DNA of 64,000 nt, taken from assembly GCA_028023455.1 (NCBI GenBank), contig JAQFVV010012394.1, positions 31,030,885-31,094,884 on the forward strand, written 5' to 3'. Position numbers and translations under genes: made by a program. The stretch's first letter is position 1; the number at the start of each line of letters is the position of its first letter. Shown here in pieces: positions 26,677 through 39,906 of the stretch. A model generated the notes under the pieces. The model ran no database searches. It was not told where the DNA came from and worked only from the letters and a program-made list of their open reading frames with translations. This DNA is from Epiperipatus broadwayi (lineage: Eukaryota > Onychophora > Udeonychophora > Euonychophora > Peripatidae).

Positions 26677-29253
26677 CACTGGTGACACTTTATATATTAA
26701 TTAAAGATAATTTAACCTTTCTGAATCTTACTATTTTAAATTAAGTTATGCACAGATATAGTATATGCAGCTTAAATGTCTTTAAACAATTGAGATTTAA
26801 TAATTTCTAATTTAGAATATTTTTATCATTAGATGTTTTTGAATGGATCCCAATCTAGTGCATAGACATACTACCATTCACACCTCTCATTATTGTTATT
26901 CTAAGACTAACTGATCCTGCCAAAATGAGGATAATACAATATTATAAATGAAGAATGATTTAACTAATTTACTGCATGCTCAATTTCAATTTACAATATT
27001 CACAAGAAATTAAGATAAATAAGTGTAAAATACAGGAAATCACATCTGTACTACAATATTTTATACATAAGAGCAAATACATGTGTGAATTATATACATA
27101 CAGTAGGAATTAAAATTATATTACATACTACTTTTTAAGAGTTCTCAGTGCCACCTATTAGTGACTGGCAGTCACAAATCTATCTCTAGGTGACATATAT
27201 AAAAATAGATAAATAATATATGATAGGAATTGTTAATTACAGCACATCATTATTTAAACAAATAATGAAAGTCAGTGACCAGCAGTCAAAAAAATGCTTT
27301 TACAATCATTTCATTATGAGTTTCAGATGTAACTAGAATAACACAAACTGACAAATTACAGCCACCCATTTCTATCAATTATATCACCTCAAAAGACAAA
27401 TTTGCTCAAACTGATATCTATTTAATATAACTCTAATCTAGCTTGTTTATGCAGCATGATTGAACCCCATTCATAATTTATTAAGATATTTTTGATATTT
27501 TCTTTAAAGTGAAAATAACCAATTTAATTAACATACAAATGTTTGATAGTATGGCAAAAGATTGCAATTACAAATTAATTGCCTTTTATAAAATAATTTT
27601 CTACAATTATTACTGACTAAATTGTGGCATCATAAATAAAAGAAATTACATTCTCTTGCCATAGCATATTTCCTTAGATAGGAGATAAATAATATTATAC
27701 TAAAGATTAGTGTAAAATTTAAACTTATTCTTTATGCATGAAAAGTTCATGTTCAGTCTTTAGATATTGGTTTAATGTGACAGAGCTTATTTTTAAAACC
27801 ATAGCTCTGGTGGATGAAGATTTAAATGACCATTTGAATTTTATTAGAATGATTCAGTAGTGATTTCATCTTGGCATAATTGCTCATTCTTTCTATAGCA
27901 CTGGACATTAGACTTTTATTCATCTCTGGTGGATACATAGCAGATACAGATGTGGGTGGTTTCTTCCCTTATTGATGGCTTCTTTTTTGGGACTCAGTGA
28001 TGGGGTTTCAGCTTGCCATCTGCCAGCTTGATGGAGTGAAGCAGAAAACAGCTTCTCTACTCTTGCATCATAGATCTGGAAAAACAACTGCATAATAATA
28101 ATAATCTTTTTAATAAGAGCATACAAAGACTATTGGAAGCAGAATAGAATTCTGGAAGTGGACAAAAATGATTTATTCTCTGAATAAATTGTAAGCACTA
28201 TTTATATTTTCTAGAGTTAGCTTATCAGCAAAATTCAGATCCATCACTCAACTTTTGAATCCTTTGATCTATTGGCTCTCAATAACTCCAGAGTTGTTAT
28301 CTGCTGCTTATTTGTCCGATACCATATTTGCAAGTTCTTATCTTTGACTGAAAATAGCAGCCTTTTTGTCAATTATTTATCTCTGTAATTCAATCTATCA
28401 ATCTGTTTACAAGCATTTTAATTCCTTTTTCCTAGAATGTTATTTACACTTTTAATTATTGTTCAAAGAAAAAACTTTTTGCTTTTAACCTATTTTTTTA
28501 AACTAAATTTACAATTAATTAGGTTTTTACAACTTTTAAAATTTTTTTTTACTTAACTTGATGGCTTTTGGGAACAGTTGCGTCGCACTCGTGCTTGAAT
28601 ATATATATTTCCCAAAAGTAAAAAAATATTTGACTTAACTTAATTAAATGAAATAACTTTATAATTATTCTACCATATACATTTATCTGTGTGGTTAAAA
28701 TATATATTTAATTTTTATTTATTAAAAATTATTTAAAAACTTTAACTTATTAAAACTTCCTCACGATTTTTTAATTTATGGATATGAAGTCATGTGTGCA
28801 TATATATATATATATATAGTTAGTGCATATACTAACCTGTTTGCTGTGATATTATTAACATTTGTTTGCTGTGATATTACTAACAGTTGGTTCATATACT
28901 AACCTGTTTGCTGTGATATTACTAACAGTTGAATGCATTTGGAATATTTAACTAAAAATTAAACTTTTCTAAAGACATTCAACACACATATTAGATGATG
29001 GAAATAGTCCAATATAAAAATACAGCTAGAACACCATCATCACAAACCTTCAGAAAAACACATATATATATATATATATAGCTTCAAGATATATATAACA
29101 ATAAAGATAATAAATATAATGGTAATTAACTATTATATACAGTCTTTCAGTCTAAAGAAATACTTCTGATTAATTCCTTAACCCTCCTCAACTGCCATTA
29201 AATTCAAAAAACATAATGGAAGCAAACATCACCAACTAGAATTCCATGAAAGC
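26673..29253. other. AT-rich intergenic stretch
   Basis: No gene recognised. A small tandem repeat is at 28835-28934. A 68-codon frame at 27920-28126 has a less biased composition (for example SLHQAGRWQAETPSLSPKK), but I recognise nothing and see no supporting signals. Confidence 0.5.
28835..28934. repeat. Small tandem repeat, ~3 units
   Basis: The unit GTTTGCTGTGATATTACTAA (plus CAGTTG and, in two units, CATATACTAACCT) appears three times with few changes. Confidence 0.85.
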
Positions 29254-29830
29254 TTATCCATTAATTATATTCATTTTACTTCTATTTATTAAAATTGTTT
29301 CCTTAATTTTTCTTTTATAATGGTTTCCCTCTTCATAAAGAATCTTAGTATTTTCAAGTTCAAAATATTTATATATTCTTTGGTGATCCAAGAAAACTGA
29401 AGGACTCATTATATCATTATTATTTTTACTTTTCACATGCTTGTATAATCATACTCCTTTAATCTTTTTTCAAAACTGTGCCTCGATTCACCTATATATG
29501 ATAACACACATCCACAAAAAATTTGATACACAACATTACTTTTCTGTTGACAGATATGATATTTTTAGAATTATTCATTAACTTATTAACATTATTTGTA
29601 ACACAAAATGAGACCTTAAACACATCCTTATAAATCTCCTTAAAAAATTTCACTTGAGCATTTGAAATATATGGAGTAGATATCCATTTTTATTATCAAT
29701 TTTCAACCCTTTTAAATTATTATAGCTATTTTTAAATTGACATAAAGTATTGTTAATTGCTCTATCTTATAACCAACTTCAAGCACTTCCTTGGCAAATA
29801 GTTCAATATTTTTTAATTTGTCAAAAACCT
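29254..29830 (-). mobile_element. Penelope-like element fragment 2 (linker plus GIY-YIG)
   Basis: On the minus strand a GIY-YIG core is readable: NVVYQIFCGCVLSYIGESRH followed by SFEKRLKEYDYTSM, then a frameshift near 29440 into FLDHQRIYKYFELENTKILY and KRKIKETILI. These match the N-terminal strand, the YIG strand, the catalytic arginine helix (R after KRLKE) and the distal ENTK block of Penelope endonucleases. Upstream, 29640-29560 reads as linker (VKFFKEIYKDVFKVSF..VNKLMNNSKN). It has at least two frame breaks and no RT. The sequence differs strongly from the element at 25348, so it is another lineage. Dead. Confidence 0.75.
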
Positions 29831-31302
29831 GTTTCTGTTTTGTACCAAAAATTTATTACAACAATAGTTGATAATTTTCTACATATTTTGGTGGAATATG
29901 TTTTATTATATACATGAAGGTAAGTTTAAGTATCTCTAAAAAATAATGTGAATATGAAATTAAATTGTAACATGTGCTATATGGGTTATTTCACACAGTG
30001 TATGTTTTTATGTATTTATAATGTGGGTGATTAGTCTGACTCTGGGCTGATGGATAGTTGTGACAAAATTGAACTAAAAGTGAATGATGTGCTGATAAAA
30101 ACAAAAACTTACAATGTATATTATCGTACAATTCATACACCCTTTACAAGATATTAAAAGTCAATAAAATCTTGTCCCTACCTTGACTTTAGAGTGGTGT
30201 CATGAGCACTCAAATGCATTGATAAAAACTAAAATCTTACATCAAATTATTAATAAATATATCATATAAAATAAAAACAATGGAGATAACAACATATCAA
30301 TTTCACAATTTGATATCTTCAGTTAAAGTGCACATACCATTGATCAAACTAATAATTAAAAATAAAAATAGTGTACTGATATATAATTTTTGAATACAAG
30401 TATGATGTACATACTTAAGCTTTAGATGTAATTAGAGAGGATTTGAACACAGACTTTCAAGCTGTCTTCAATCATCCACTCCATCTTATATGACATATTT
30501 ATATGACCACATCATGTGAAAAACTTCATTAAAGTTTGAAGATTTGCTATCTTAATATCAACTGAAATTCCTTGTATATATGTGTGGGAGATGATGATTC
30601 GACCAACTGATGAGTGCTGGTTTAGCATGAAATATGAATATTGGAGATCATTTATATTGGTAAGGGAACTTGAAAAACTGTGTTCAAATCCCCTTTAATG
30701 ATAATTCATAATATGTGGAGGAAGAAAGAAGTGGAAAGACATAATTTTCATTAATGCTATTTTTGTCTATTGTTGATATACTGCAGAATAAAGATTTTTC
30801 CAATTCTAATTGTTTCTGACAAATTTATTTTATCGATCTATCTCACTTGTGATTTTTTCTAAGTCTTTATATACACACACACTTGTGTATATATATATGT
30901 CATATTATTATTACTATATGTGGGATATTCCGTGTAGTGAAAAAGCTAAATGCTGATGTTTCAGTACAATATCAAGTACCTTCCTCAGAGCGTCCTCTTT
31001 CTCATATATATATATATATATACACCATTAGAAGCTAGTCAACACTTATAGATAACAAATCACATCTTTATTTATAGTTTAATATATTTATATAGGTGCT
31101 AAAGATTACGACTTGACCGCAGAGATTAAAATTATTGATACAAATAAACCTACATAAACAGATAAATGTAACCTATTGTGAATGAAGACTAATAAAAAGT
31201 CAATAATAACGTTACAAATTGCAATTATAATGTGCAAATTGTTTCCCAAATATTACTTAAATAATATGTGTAATCGTACTCAAGGCTAAATGGATTTATA
31301 AG
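29831..31302. other. AT-rich stretch with dispersed repeats
   Basis: Bases 30430-30620 resemble 63190-63420 (both have TTTGAACNCAGACTTT, a GATCATNTGA-like block and ATTTGCTATCTTAATAT), so a dispersed repeat is shared. Near 30960-30995 there is GTACCTTCCTCAGAG next to a TA run. I cannot assign it. No gene. Confidence 0.45.
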
Positions 31303-31315
31303 TAATCATTAGAAA

Positions 31316-31752
31316 TCACATGATCACCATTTCTTTTGCTAGCACATCTGTTATTAACAAAGGCAAAACTCTCCATGCAGTAGTGCCATCCAGTGCCAAA
31401 CAGAATAATCAATGAATGCCAGAGGCTTGTGCATATAATCCCCATATATGACTATATAAGCTATTGAGCTTAGATTGAATATATTATTGTGTTTTCAATT
31501 TTATTCTCATAGTTTTGTAGTTAATTAGAGATAAAAGGTGGCTGCTGGAGGATTGCATTGGATTTAAGATCTAGGTGCAGTGCTCTCAGATCCAAAAAGC
31601 TCCTCACTGACGAAGATCACAAGCCAGAAACTAGTCTGGGGATATTGGATGAGTAGGTACTAGATGGGGATTTTATGCACAAGCTTCTGGCATCCACTGA
31701 TTACTTTGATTGGCACTGTGTGGCACTATTGTATGGGGAGTTTTGTCTTTGT
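31316..31752 (-). repeat. Repeat A, copy 3, with perfect 13-bp target duplication
   Basis: It is flanked by TAATCATTAGAAA at 31303-31315 and 31753-31765. The left arm (TCACATGATCACC, AAAACTCTCCATGCAGTAG, 31316-31440) and the right arm (GATTGGCACTGTG, GGCACTATTGTATGG, 31700-31752) are inverted. The arms are not symmetrical at their outer ends: only the left side carries the CATGATCACC block. The loop has GGTGGCTGCTGGAGGATTGC (31537-31556) and CTGGGGATATTGGATGAGTAG. A 13-bp duplication is typical of LINE-mediated retroposition, not of cut-and-paste transposition. Confidence 0.82.
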
Positions 31753-31786
31753 TAATCATTAGAAACAGTCAACACTTAGACAATCT

Positions 31787-31788
<2 letters not shown>

Positions 31789-31876
<88 letters not shown>
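31789..31876. repeat. (TA)n microsatellite at the 5' end of RTE copy 4
   Basis: A pure alternating TA run of ~88 bp ends at the first base of the intact RTE copy. A second TA run begins at the element's 3' tail, so the element may have inserted into TA-rich DNA. Confidence 0.95.
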
Positions 31877-31879
<3 letters not shown>

Positions 31880-34800
31880 CTGCAGAAAGGAGTTTGCTAT
31901 TAACTGAAAGGAGACCCTTTGATTCCTCTTGGAGGCCTTAAAGAAACCGAGCAGGGCAAATTCCTAATGTCCACTCCATACGTTCTTGTCGTTGCAGCTG
32001 TTATTACTATATGTTTATTCATATAGTATACGAACATGGATGGGCTGCTCACCAACATGCATTAGCCAGCATGGTGAGTTTATTGGCTTTTTACCTCTGA
32101 GTTTAAGATCAAGAAACACCATGGTCTTTCTTCTCAGTGCCTGATAAGGCAGAATGAATGTTTGTGTAAATGATAAAGATTTTTCCCAATTATACAATTA
32201 TGACAGACAAAAATAAAGCATGGCCCTTAATCCCAGGAGGCTGTAAAGTCACCAACCAAGGCAGCGGTTGGTGGCCGAAGGCGGAGGGTGCTAAGAATAT
32301 CCTGGAGGTGGACCCAGGCTGTCATTTGATGACGACTTTTTATTTAGGTACTTACAACTGCAGATCACTTTCAAGTGAAGGAAGATTGCAAGAATTAGAA
32401 GAAGAACTCTCTTATATTAAATGGGATATTATTGGACTTTGTGAAGTTAGAAGAAAAGGTGAAGAGACAATTGATTTAAAAAGTGGACATATGCTCTATT
32501 ATAAAGGCACAAATATTGGAAATACAAGTGGAGTAGGATTCATTATAAATAAAAAGTGGAAGAACAATATTGTGGAGATTGATGGTGTATCAGACAGAGT
32601 GGCAAGATTAGTTATACAACTTAATAGCAGATATCAAATGCAGATAATTCAGGTTTATGCCCCAACAAGTTCTCACAGTGATGAAGTAGTAGAAGATTTT
32701 TATATGGATGTACAAAAGGCTTTTGATCAGAGTAAACAACATTTTAAAATTGTTATGGGAGATTTTAATGCTAGAATTGGTAAACAAATGAAAGATGAAA
32801 GTGTTGTAGGTAATTTTGGTTATGGTAATAGAAATGAGAGAGGACATAGACTTGTGGAGTTTGCAGAGAAGGAAAAACTTTATATTATGAATTCTTTTTT
32901 TGAGAAAAATGTTAGAAGGAAATGGACATGGAAGCATCCAAATGAAGGTACAGCAGAATTGGATTATATTTTGACTAACAGGAAATACATATTTCAAGAT
33001 TGTAATGTTCTTAATAAATTTAACACAGGAAGTGATCATCGATTAGTAAGGAGTAAGATACATGTTAATGTAAAACTAGAGAGACAAAAATTATTAAGAA
33101 AAACTATATTTACAGTTGATATTCCTAATCTTCAGAAACATTCTAATGAATTTAAATTAGAACTTACAAATCGGTTTCAAGTATTAGTAGATTTTGAACA
33201 GGATTCAGATTTGAATGAAATTAATATGAAAATAACTGATACACTTTTAAAAACTGCAACAAAGATAGCTGGTAGAAAAAAGCAGCAATTGACTAATAAA
33301 ATTTCTACTGAGACTAGAGAACTTATGAAGAAAAGAAGGAATATGAAGATATGCAAGAATGATGCATTAAAAAGAATTGAATATCTCGAATTTTGTAAAA
33401 TGGTGCGGAAAAGAGTTGAAAATGATATAAGAAAGTATAACTGTGAACTAGCAAGAAAAGCTGTAGAAGAAAATAAAAGTCTTAAGAATGTAAAACAACA
33501 TTTTGGTATTGGTAGGAAATTTATATCTGCAATAAAGAAAAAAGATGGAATTATTACTAAAAAGAGAGATGACATCATGAAATTGGTAGAAGATTTTTAT
33601 CAAGAATTATATAGTAATAAAGAACAAGTACCTCCTATATCTATTACATCTTCCGAATTGCCCAGAATTTTAAATGAAGAAGTGAGAAATGCAATTAAAT
33701 GTATGAAAAAAGGAAAGGCTCCAGGTAATGATGGAATTATAATTGATATATTAAAAGAAGCAGGTGAAGAAACAGAAAAAATATTAGCAAAGTTATATAC
33801 CAAATGTCTAAATGATAAAGATGTACCGGATGATTGGAAGAATGCAGTAATAATATTAATATTTAAAAAAGGTGATAAAGAAGATATTAGAAATTACAGA
33901 CCTATCAGCCTTTTATCAGTTTTATATAAAATTTTTACCAAGATAATTACAACTCGTCTACAGAGAACCTTGGATTTTCACCAACCAAGAGAACAAGCTG
34001 GATTTAAAAGTGGTTTTAGTACAGTAGATCATATTCAAGTATTGAGAGAAGTTATAGAAAGGACAAATGAATATGAGTTGTCATTATGTTTTGGATTTGT
34101 AGATTATGAAAAGGCATTTGATTCTATAAACATTTCTTCAGTGATTAAAGCATTGGATCATCAAGGTATAGATCCAAGATATTGTCATATTTTAAAGAAT
34201 ATTTATAAAAATGCAACAGCAACAATTAGATTACATAATGATACTGGGAAAGTCAACATTGAGAAAGGTGTAAGACAAGGTGACTCCATATCTCCAAAAC
34301 TTTTTACAGCAGTGCTGCAAGAAGTATTTTGTGGATTAAAATGGGAAACTAAAGGAGTGAAAGTAAATGGAGATTATTTAAGTCATTTAGATTTCGCAGA
34401 TGATGTAGTTGTTTTTGCAAATAATGCTTCCGAGCTGCAGGAAATGTTGCAGGAGTTATCAGATGAAAGTAGGAAAGTAGGACTAAAGATAAATGTTAAA
34501 AAGACTAAAGTAATGTTTAATCGATTTGCTCAAAATATGAAAATAAAGATTGATTATGATGAATTAGAAGAAGTTAAGAGTTACAAATACCTTGGTCAGA
34601 TTATTAATACAGATGGAAACATAATAGAGGAAATTAATCATAGAATTAAACTTGGTTGGAGTGCTTTTGGTAGAAATAACTTGATATTAAAAGGAAATAT
34701 GCCTATGTGTTTGAAAAGAAAGGTTTTTAACAAATGTGTTTTACCAGTTCTTACTTATGGATCTGAGACTTGGACACTTAATAGAAGATCAATACAGAGA

Positions 34801-35163
34801 CTTCAGACCACTCAAAGAAGTATGGAGAGATGTATGTTGGGAGTAACAAGAAGAGATCGAAAACGCAATGTATGGGTAAGAGAACAAACAGGTGTTACTG
34901 ACCTCATTGAAAAAATTAAAAGATTGAAGTGGAGTTGGGCTGGACATATTGCTAGAAGAGATGATAATAGATGGACAATTGAAATTTTAAACTGGATTCC
35001 AAGAGATTGTAAAAGACCCAGAAGGAGACCACATGTAAGATGGATGGATGAAATAAGAAAATGTGTAGGGGTGATGTGGAGAAGAGAAGCTAAAGATCGG
35101 AGAAGATGGATTAAACTTGGAGAGACCTTCATCCTGCAGTGGATTGATAATGGTTGATAATGA

Positions 35164-35165
<2 letters not shown>
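31877..35165 (+). mobile_element. RTE copy 4: full-length element with intact ORF
   Basis: It starts at GGCTGCAGAAAGGAGTTTGC, the same point as other full-length copies. It has a ~290-bp 5' UTR, one 995-codon ORF (32170-35157), and ends in TGATAATGATGATA right after the stop. This is the classic short-3'-UTR, microsatellite-tailed plan of RTE LINEs. It is flanked by (TA)n tracts on both sides, so a target duplication cannot be read. It is the only copy here able to encode a full protein, and it sits 1.5 kb from a nearly identical inverted copy. Confidence 0.92.
32170..35157 (+). CDS. RTE endonuclease-reverse transcriptase, 995 aa, intact
   Basis: This is the replication protein of an RTE LINE: it nicks target DNA and copies its own RNA at the nick. 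Residues ~57-292 are an APE-type endonuclease: N63 (TYNCRSL), E92 (GLCEVR), Y163 (QVYAPTSS), D198/N200 (MGDFNAR), D265 (ELDY) and D289-H290 (GSDHRLV) are all present. Residues ~510-780 are the RT: APGNDG, KKGDK..NYRPIS, D645 in [11 protein letters not shown] (motif A), RQGDSISP (motif B) and FADD at 742-745 (motif C). Residues 860-995 are the RTE C-terminal region ([17 protein letters not shown]). M1, M11 and M54 are possible starts; M54 lies just before the endonuclease and M1 is the longest reading. About 1000 aa is the usual RTE length. Lysine 566 is a stop in four sister copies. Confidence 0.93.
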   Translation: MIKIFPNYTIMTDKNKAWPLIPGGCKVTNQGSGWWPKAEGAKNILEVDPGCHLMTTFYLGTYNCRSLSSEGRLQELEEELSYIKWDIIGLCEVRRKGEETIDLKSGHMLYYKGTNIGNTSGVGFIINKKWKNNIVEIDGVSDRVARLVIQLNSRYQMQIIQVYAPTSSHSDEVVEDFYMDVQKAFDQSKQHFKIVMGDFNARIGKQMKDESVVGNFGYGNRNERGHRLVEFAEKEKLYIMNSFFEKNVRRKWTWKHPNEGTAELDYILTNRKYIFQDCNVLNKFNTGSDHRLVRSKIHVNVKLERQKLLRKTIFTVDIPNLQKHSNEFKLELTNRFQVLVDFEQDSDLNEINMKITDTLLKTATKIAGRKKQQLTNKISTETRELMKKRRNMKICKNDALKRIEYLEFCKMVRKRVENDIRKYNCELARKAVEENKSLKNVKQHFGIGRKFISAIKKKDGIITKKRDDIMKLVEDFYQELYSNKEQVPPISITSSELPRILNEEVRNAIKCMKKGKAPGNDGIIIDILKEAGEETEKILAKLYTKCLNDKDVPDDWKNAVIILIFKKGDKEDIRNYRPISLLSVLYKIFTKIITTRLQRTLDFHQPREQAGFKSGFSTVDHIQVLREVIERTNEYELSLCFGFVDYEKAFDSINISSVIKALDHQGIDPRYCHILKNIYKNATATIRLHNDTGKVNIEKGVRQGDSISPKLFTAVLQEVFCGLKWETKGVKVNGDYLSHLDFADDVVVFANNASELQEMLQELSDESRKVGLKINVKKTKVMFNRFAQNMKIKIDYDELEEVKSYKYLGQIINTDGNIIEEINHRIKLGWSAFGRNNLILKGNMPMCLKRKVFNKCVLPVLTYGSETWTLNRRSIQRLQTTQRSMERCMLGVTRRDRKRNVWVREQTGVTDLIEKIKRLKWSWAGHIARRDDNRWTIEILNWIPRDCKRPRRRPHVRWMDEIRKCVGVMWRREAKDRRRWIKLGETFILQWIDNG

Positions 35166-35236
<71 letters not shown>
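35165..35236. repeat. (TA)n microsatellite at the RTE 3' tail
   Basis: The run starts in the GATGATA tail of RTE copy 4 and continues ~70 bp with one C interruption. Confidence 0.95.
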
Positions 35237-35240
<4 letters not shown>

Positions 35241-36671
35241 ATCCACTGCAGAATAAAGATCTCTATAACTTTAATTGAGTTTTTTTTCATCCATAACTTC
35301 TCTTCTTTACATAACTCTGGCAAACTTACTTTATCTATCTATCTATCTATCTTATTTATAGGTTTTTTTAAAGTCTTTATATATATACACACACCTTCAT
35401 CAGTAAGTCTAGAGTCGCCAATAATTAAGTAGATTGATTTACAATATATTTTATTTGTAATACATTTTATCTTTATTTGAAATACATTCCATGTCTGTTA
35501 AACAAAAACTAGTACAAATTTAACTATTTTACCTTCCCCATTTGATTCTTGGTTAGCACAGATGAATATTTCAGGAGAAACCTCTTATAACAACCCATTC
35601 ATTATCTTTATGACAGGATTTCCAATGCAATATGTTTACTTATTTAACATTTCAAAATTTATTTTGTTTGTAATCGTTATGAATATTTATGTGTTATTAT
35701 TTAGATAAATTATTAATAATTTAAATAACAGCTTGTCCATTTAAATTTATATTTCATTTTTCATTCTTCGTCACAAAATTAGCATAATTATTAAAGTTTT
35801 TCTTTAGTAACAAATGTAAATATATTCAAATTAAATGTAAATGATAAAATAAGGATTTTTTAACTGGTCATTTTTTCAGCCTCTTTTATATATAAATAAT
35901 TTATTCTCATCCTATTCTAGACATATCTTCTTCAAGCTTGAGTAATCAATGACTATCAGATGATATAGAACTGTAAAAACCTGATTTCCAGACTGGGTTC
36001 TATCTTTGACTAAATCTGTGACGACTAGGAATTTATATTAAACCCAAGGCATTAATTATTTTTTATTTCTCTGTTCCTTTTCAAAATAATAAGCTGAAAT
36101 ATTTTTAAAACCTTAGATTTTAAACAAAGTTTATTTCATTTGCATTATTATATAGATCTGACAACAAATAAGTTTGTACATATTTCAGAAACATTATTTC
36201 TAAAAAAATGTAAACCCCTTCAGTCCTTTGCCTAGAAATGTTAATACTAGCAATAATATCACATGATCTCTTTATGCTTATTCATATGTTTTCCAAAGCG
36301 TTAATCTTTACTCTATTGCAGAGCCATTAGTTGTAAGCTTGAATAATCGGTGGTATCAGATGATGATATAGTGATATAAAATTCCCATTTCCAGATCACT
36401 ATATCTATGCCAGTGAGTTAGCCTAAGTTTAAATGTTAGGGATTTTAAATTTCAATTTATTAGTTGAGATGGCTGTTAGATGTATATTGAAGCAGTCGAT
36501 GTCTAATCATCATTGAGCTTCATGCCTCACCATCTACACTAACCTCATGCAGGGCCTGCAATTCAGACCTCACCATAAATATATGCCATTCACCCACACA
36601 CTGTATGCATAATGATTAGAGAAATTAGTAAAATTAATTATACTTAGTAAAATAAAACAGTAGTTTGGGTG
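35237..36671. other. Spacer between the two inverted RTE copies
   Basis: AT-rich with no gene. Bases 35935-36000 and 36325-36390 share CAAGCTTGA(G/A)TAATC, ATCAGATGATATAG and a TTTCCAGA block. They form a diverged direct repeat that resembles the TAATCAATGG part of repeat A. Confidence 0.5.
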
Positions 36672-39600
36672 ATGCATCATCATCATCATTATCAACCATT
36701 ATCAATCCACTGCAGGATGAAGGTCTCTCCAAGTTTAATCCATCTTCTCTGATCTTTAGCTTCTCTTCTCCACATCACCCCTGCACACTTTCTTATTTCA
36801 TCCATCCATCTAACATGTGGTCTCTTTCTGGGTCTTTTACAATCTCTTGGAATCCAGTTTAAAATTTCAATTGTCCATCTATTATCATCTCTTCTAACAA
36901 TATGTCCAGCCCAACTCCAATCTTTTAATTTTTTCAGTGAGGTCAGTAACACCTGTATGTTCTCTTACCCATACATTGCGTTTTCGATCTCTTCTTGTTA
37001 CTCCCAACATACATCTCTCCATACTTCTTTGAGTGGTCTGAAGTCTCTGTATTGATCTTCTATTAAGTGTCCAAGTCTCAGATCCATAAGTAAGAACTGG
37101 TAAAACACATTTGTTAAAAACCTTTCTTTTCAAACACATAGGCATATTTCCTTTTAATATCAAGTTATTTCTACCAAAAGCACTCCAACCAAGTTTAATT
37201 CTATGATTAATTTCCTCTATTATGTTTCCATCTGTATTAATAATCTGACCAAGGTATTTGTAACTCTTAACTTCTTCTAATTCATCATAATCAATCTTTA
37301 TTTTCATATTTTGAGCAAATCGATTAAACATTACTTTAGTCTTTTTAACATTTATTTTTAGTCCTACTTTCCTACTTTCATCTGATAGCTCCTGCAACAT
37401 TTCCTGCAGCTCAGAAGCATTATTTGCAAAAACAACTACATCATCTGCGAAATCTAAATGACTTAAATAATCTTCATTTACTTTCACTCCTTTAGTTTCC
37501 CATTTTAATCCACAAAATACTTCTTGCAGCACTGCTGTAAAAAGTTTTGGAGATATGGAGTCACCTTGTCTTACACCTTTCTCAATGTTGACTTTCCCAG
37601 TATCATTATGTAATCTAATTGTTGCTGTTGCATTTTTATAAATATTCTTTAAAATAAGACAATATCCTGGATCTATACCTTGATGATCCAATGCTTTAAT
37701 CACTGAAGAAATGTTTATAGAATCAAATGCCTTTTCATAATCTACAAATCCAAAACATAATGACAACTCATATTCATTTGTCCTTTCTATAACTTCTCTC
37801 AATACTTGAATATGATCTACTGTACTAAAACCACTTTTAAATCCAGCTTGTTCTCTTGGTTGGTGAAAATCCAAGGTTCTCTGTAGACGAGTTGTAATTA
37901 TCTTGGTAAAAATTTTATATAAAACTGATAAAAGGCTGATAGGTCTGTAATTTCTAATATCTTCTTTATCACCTTTTTAAAATATTAATATTATTACTGC
38001 ATTCTTCCAATCATCCGGTACATCTTTATCATTTAGACATTTGGTATATAACTTTGCTAATATTTTTTCTGTTTCTTCACCTGCTTCTTTTAATATATCA
38101 ATTATAATTCCATCATTACCTGGAGCCTTTCCTTTTTTCATACATTTAATTGCATTTCTCACTTCTTCATTTAAAATTCTGGGCAATTCGGAAGATGTAA
38201 TAGATATAGGAGGTACTTGTTCTTTATTACTATATAATTCTTGATAAAAATCTTCTATCAATTTCATAATGTCATCCCTCTTTTTAGTAATAATTCCATC
38301 TTTTTCCTTATTGCAGATATAAATTTCCTACCAATACCAAAATGTTGTTTTACATTCTTAACATTCTTAAGACTTTTATTTTCTTCTACAGCTTTTCTTG
38401 CTAGTTCACAGTTATACTTTCTTATATCATTTTCAACTCTTTCCGCACCATTTTACAAAATTCGAGATATTCAATTCTTTTTAATGCATCATTCTTGCAT
38501 ATCTTCATATCCCTTCTTTTCTTCATAAGTTCTCTAGTCTCAGTAGAAATTTTATTAGTCAATTGCTGCTTTTTCTACCAGCTATCTTTGTTGCAGTTTT
38601 TAAAAGTGTATCAGTTATTTTCATATTAATTTCATTCAAATCTGAATCATGTTCAAAATCTACTAATACTTGAAACTGATTTGTAAGTTCTAATTTAAAT
38701 TCATTAGAATGTTTCTGAAGATTAGGAATATCAACTGTAAATATAGTTTTTCTTAATAATTTTTGTCTCTCTAGTTTTACATTAACATGTATCTTACCCC
38801 TTACTAATCGATGATCATTCCATGTATCTTACCCCTTACTATAGAATCTTGAAATATGTATTTCCTGTTAGTCAAAATAAAATCCAATTCTGCTGTACCT
38901 TCAATTGGATGCTTCCATGTCCATTTCCTTCTAACGTTTTTCTCAAAAAAAGAATTCATAATATAAAGTTTTTCCTTCTCTGCAAACTCCACAAGTCTAT
39001 GTCCTCTCTCATTTCTATTACCATAACCAAAATTACCTACAACACTTTCATCTTTCATTTGTTTACCAATTCTAGCATTAAAATCTCCCATAACAATTTT
39101 AAAATGTTGTTTACTCTGATCAAAAGCCTTTTGTACATCCATATAAAAATCTTCTACTACTTCATCACTGTGAGAACTTGTTGGGGCATAAACCTGAATT
39201 ATCTGCATTTGATATCTGCTATTAAGTTGTATAACTAATCTTGCCACTCTGTCTGATACACCATCAATCTCCACAATATTGTTCTTCCACTTTTTATTTA
39301 TAATGAATCCTACTCCACTTGTATTTCCAATATTTGTGCCTTTATAATAGAGCATATGTCCACTTTTTAAATCAATTGTCTCTTCACTTTTTCTTCTAAC
39401 TTCACAAAGTCCAATAATATCCCATTTAATATAAGAGAGTTCTTCTTCTAATTCTTGCAATCTTCCTTCACTTGAAAGTGATCTGCAGTTGTAAGTACCT
39501 AAATAAAAAGTCATCATCAAATGGCAGCCTGGGTCCACCTCCAGGATATTCTTAGCACCCTCCACCTTCGGCCACCAACCGCTGCCTTGGTTGGTGACTT

Positions 39601-39906
39601 TACAGCCTCCTGGGATTAAGGGCCATGCTTTATTTTTGTCTGTCATAATTGTATAATTGGGAAAAATCTTTATCATTTACACAAACATTCATTCTGCCTT
39701 ATCAGGCACTGAGAAGAAAGACCATAGTGTTTCTTGATCTTAAACTCAGAGGTAAAAAGCCAATAAACTCACCACGCTGGCTAATGCGTGTTGGTGAGCA
39801 GCCCATCCATGTTCGTATACTATATGAATAAACATATAGTAATAACAGCTGCAACGACAAGAACGTATGGAGTGGACATTAGGAATTTGCCCTGCTCGGT
39901 TCCTTT
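36672..39906 (-). mobile_element. RTE copy 5: nearly identical to copy 4, inverted, broken
   Basis: Read on the minus strand it matches copy 4 base for base over most of its length, so it is young. It lacks the first ~55 bp of the 5' UTR (the match ends in GAACCGAGCAGGGC at 39890-39903). The ORF is broken by a deletion with templated filler near 38807-38845 (loss of the GSDH part of the endonuclease), a 1-bp loss in an A-run near 38307, a TAA stop at 37977-37979 after NAVIILIF, and a 5-bp loss near 36925. Open pieces are 39676-38804 (endonuclease), 38267-37977, 37874-36894 (RT, FADD intact) and 36952-36692. The 3' tail is GATGATGATGATG read on this strand. Confidence 0.92.

Noticed and set aside
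27920-28126. Small protein of 68 codons
   Set aside because: The composition is acceptable, but there is no motif, conserved neighbour or signal to support it.
31316-31752. Repeat A as a plain DNA-transposon MITE
   Set aside because: Target duplications of 13-15 bp, unequal outer ends and a 5'-truncated copy argue against it, although the internal inverted repeat first suggested it.
32608-35132. Minus-strand frames opposite the intact RTE ORF
   Set aside because: They are shadows of the RTE coding strand and recur opposite copies 2 and 5. Their composition follows from the sense codons.
35154-35432. Frame starting at the RTE end with poly-IY residues
   Set aside because: Its start is the (TA)n tract. 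Nothing supports the remainder.
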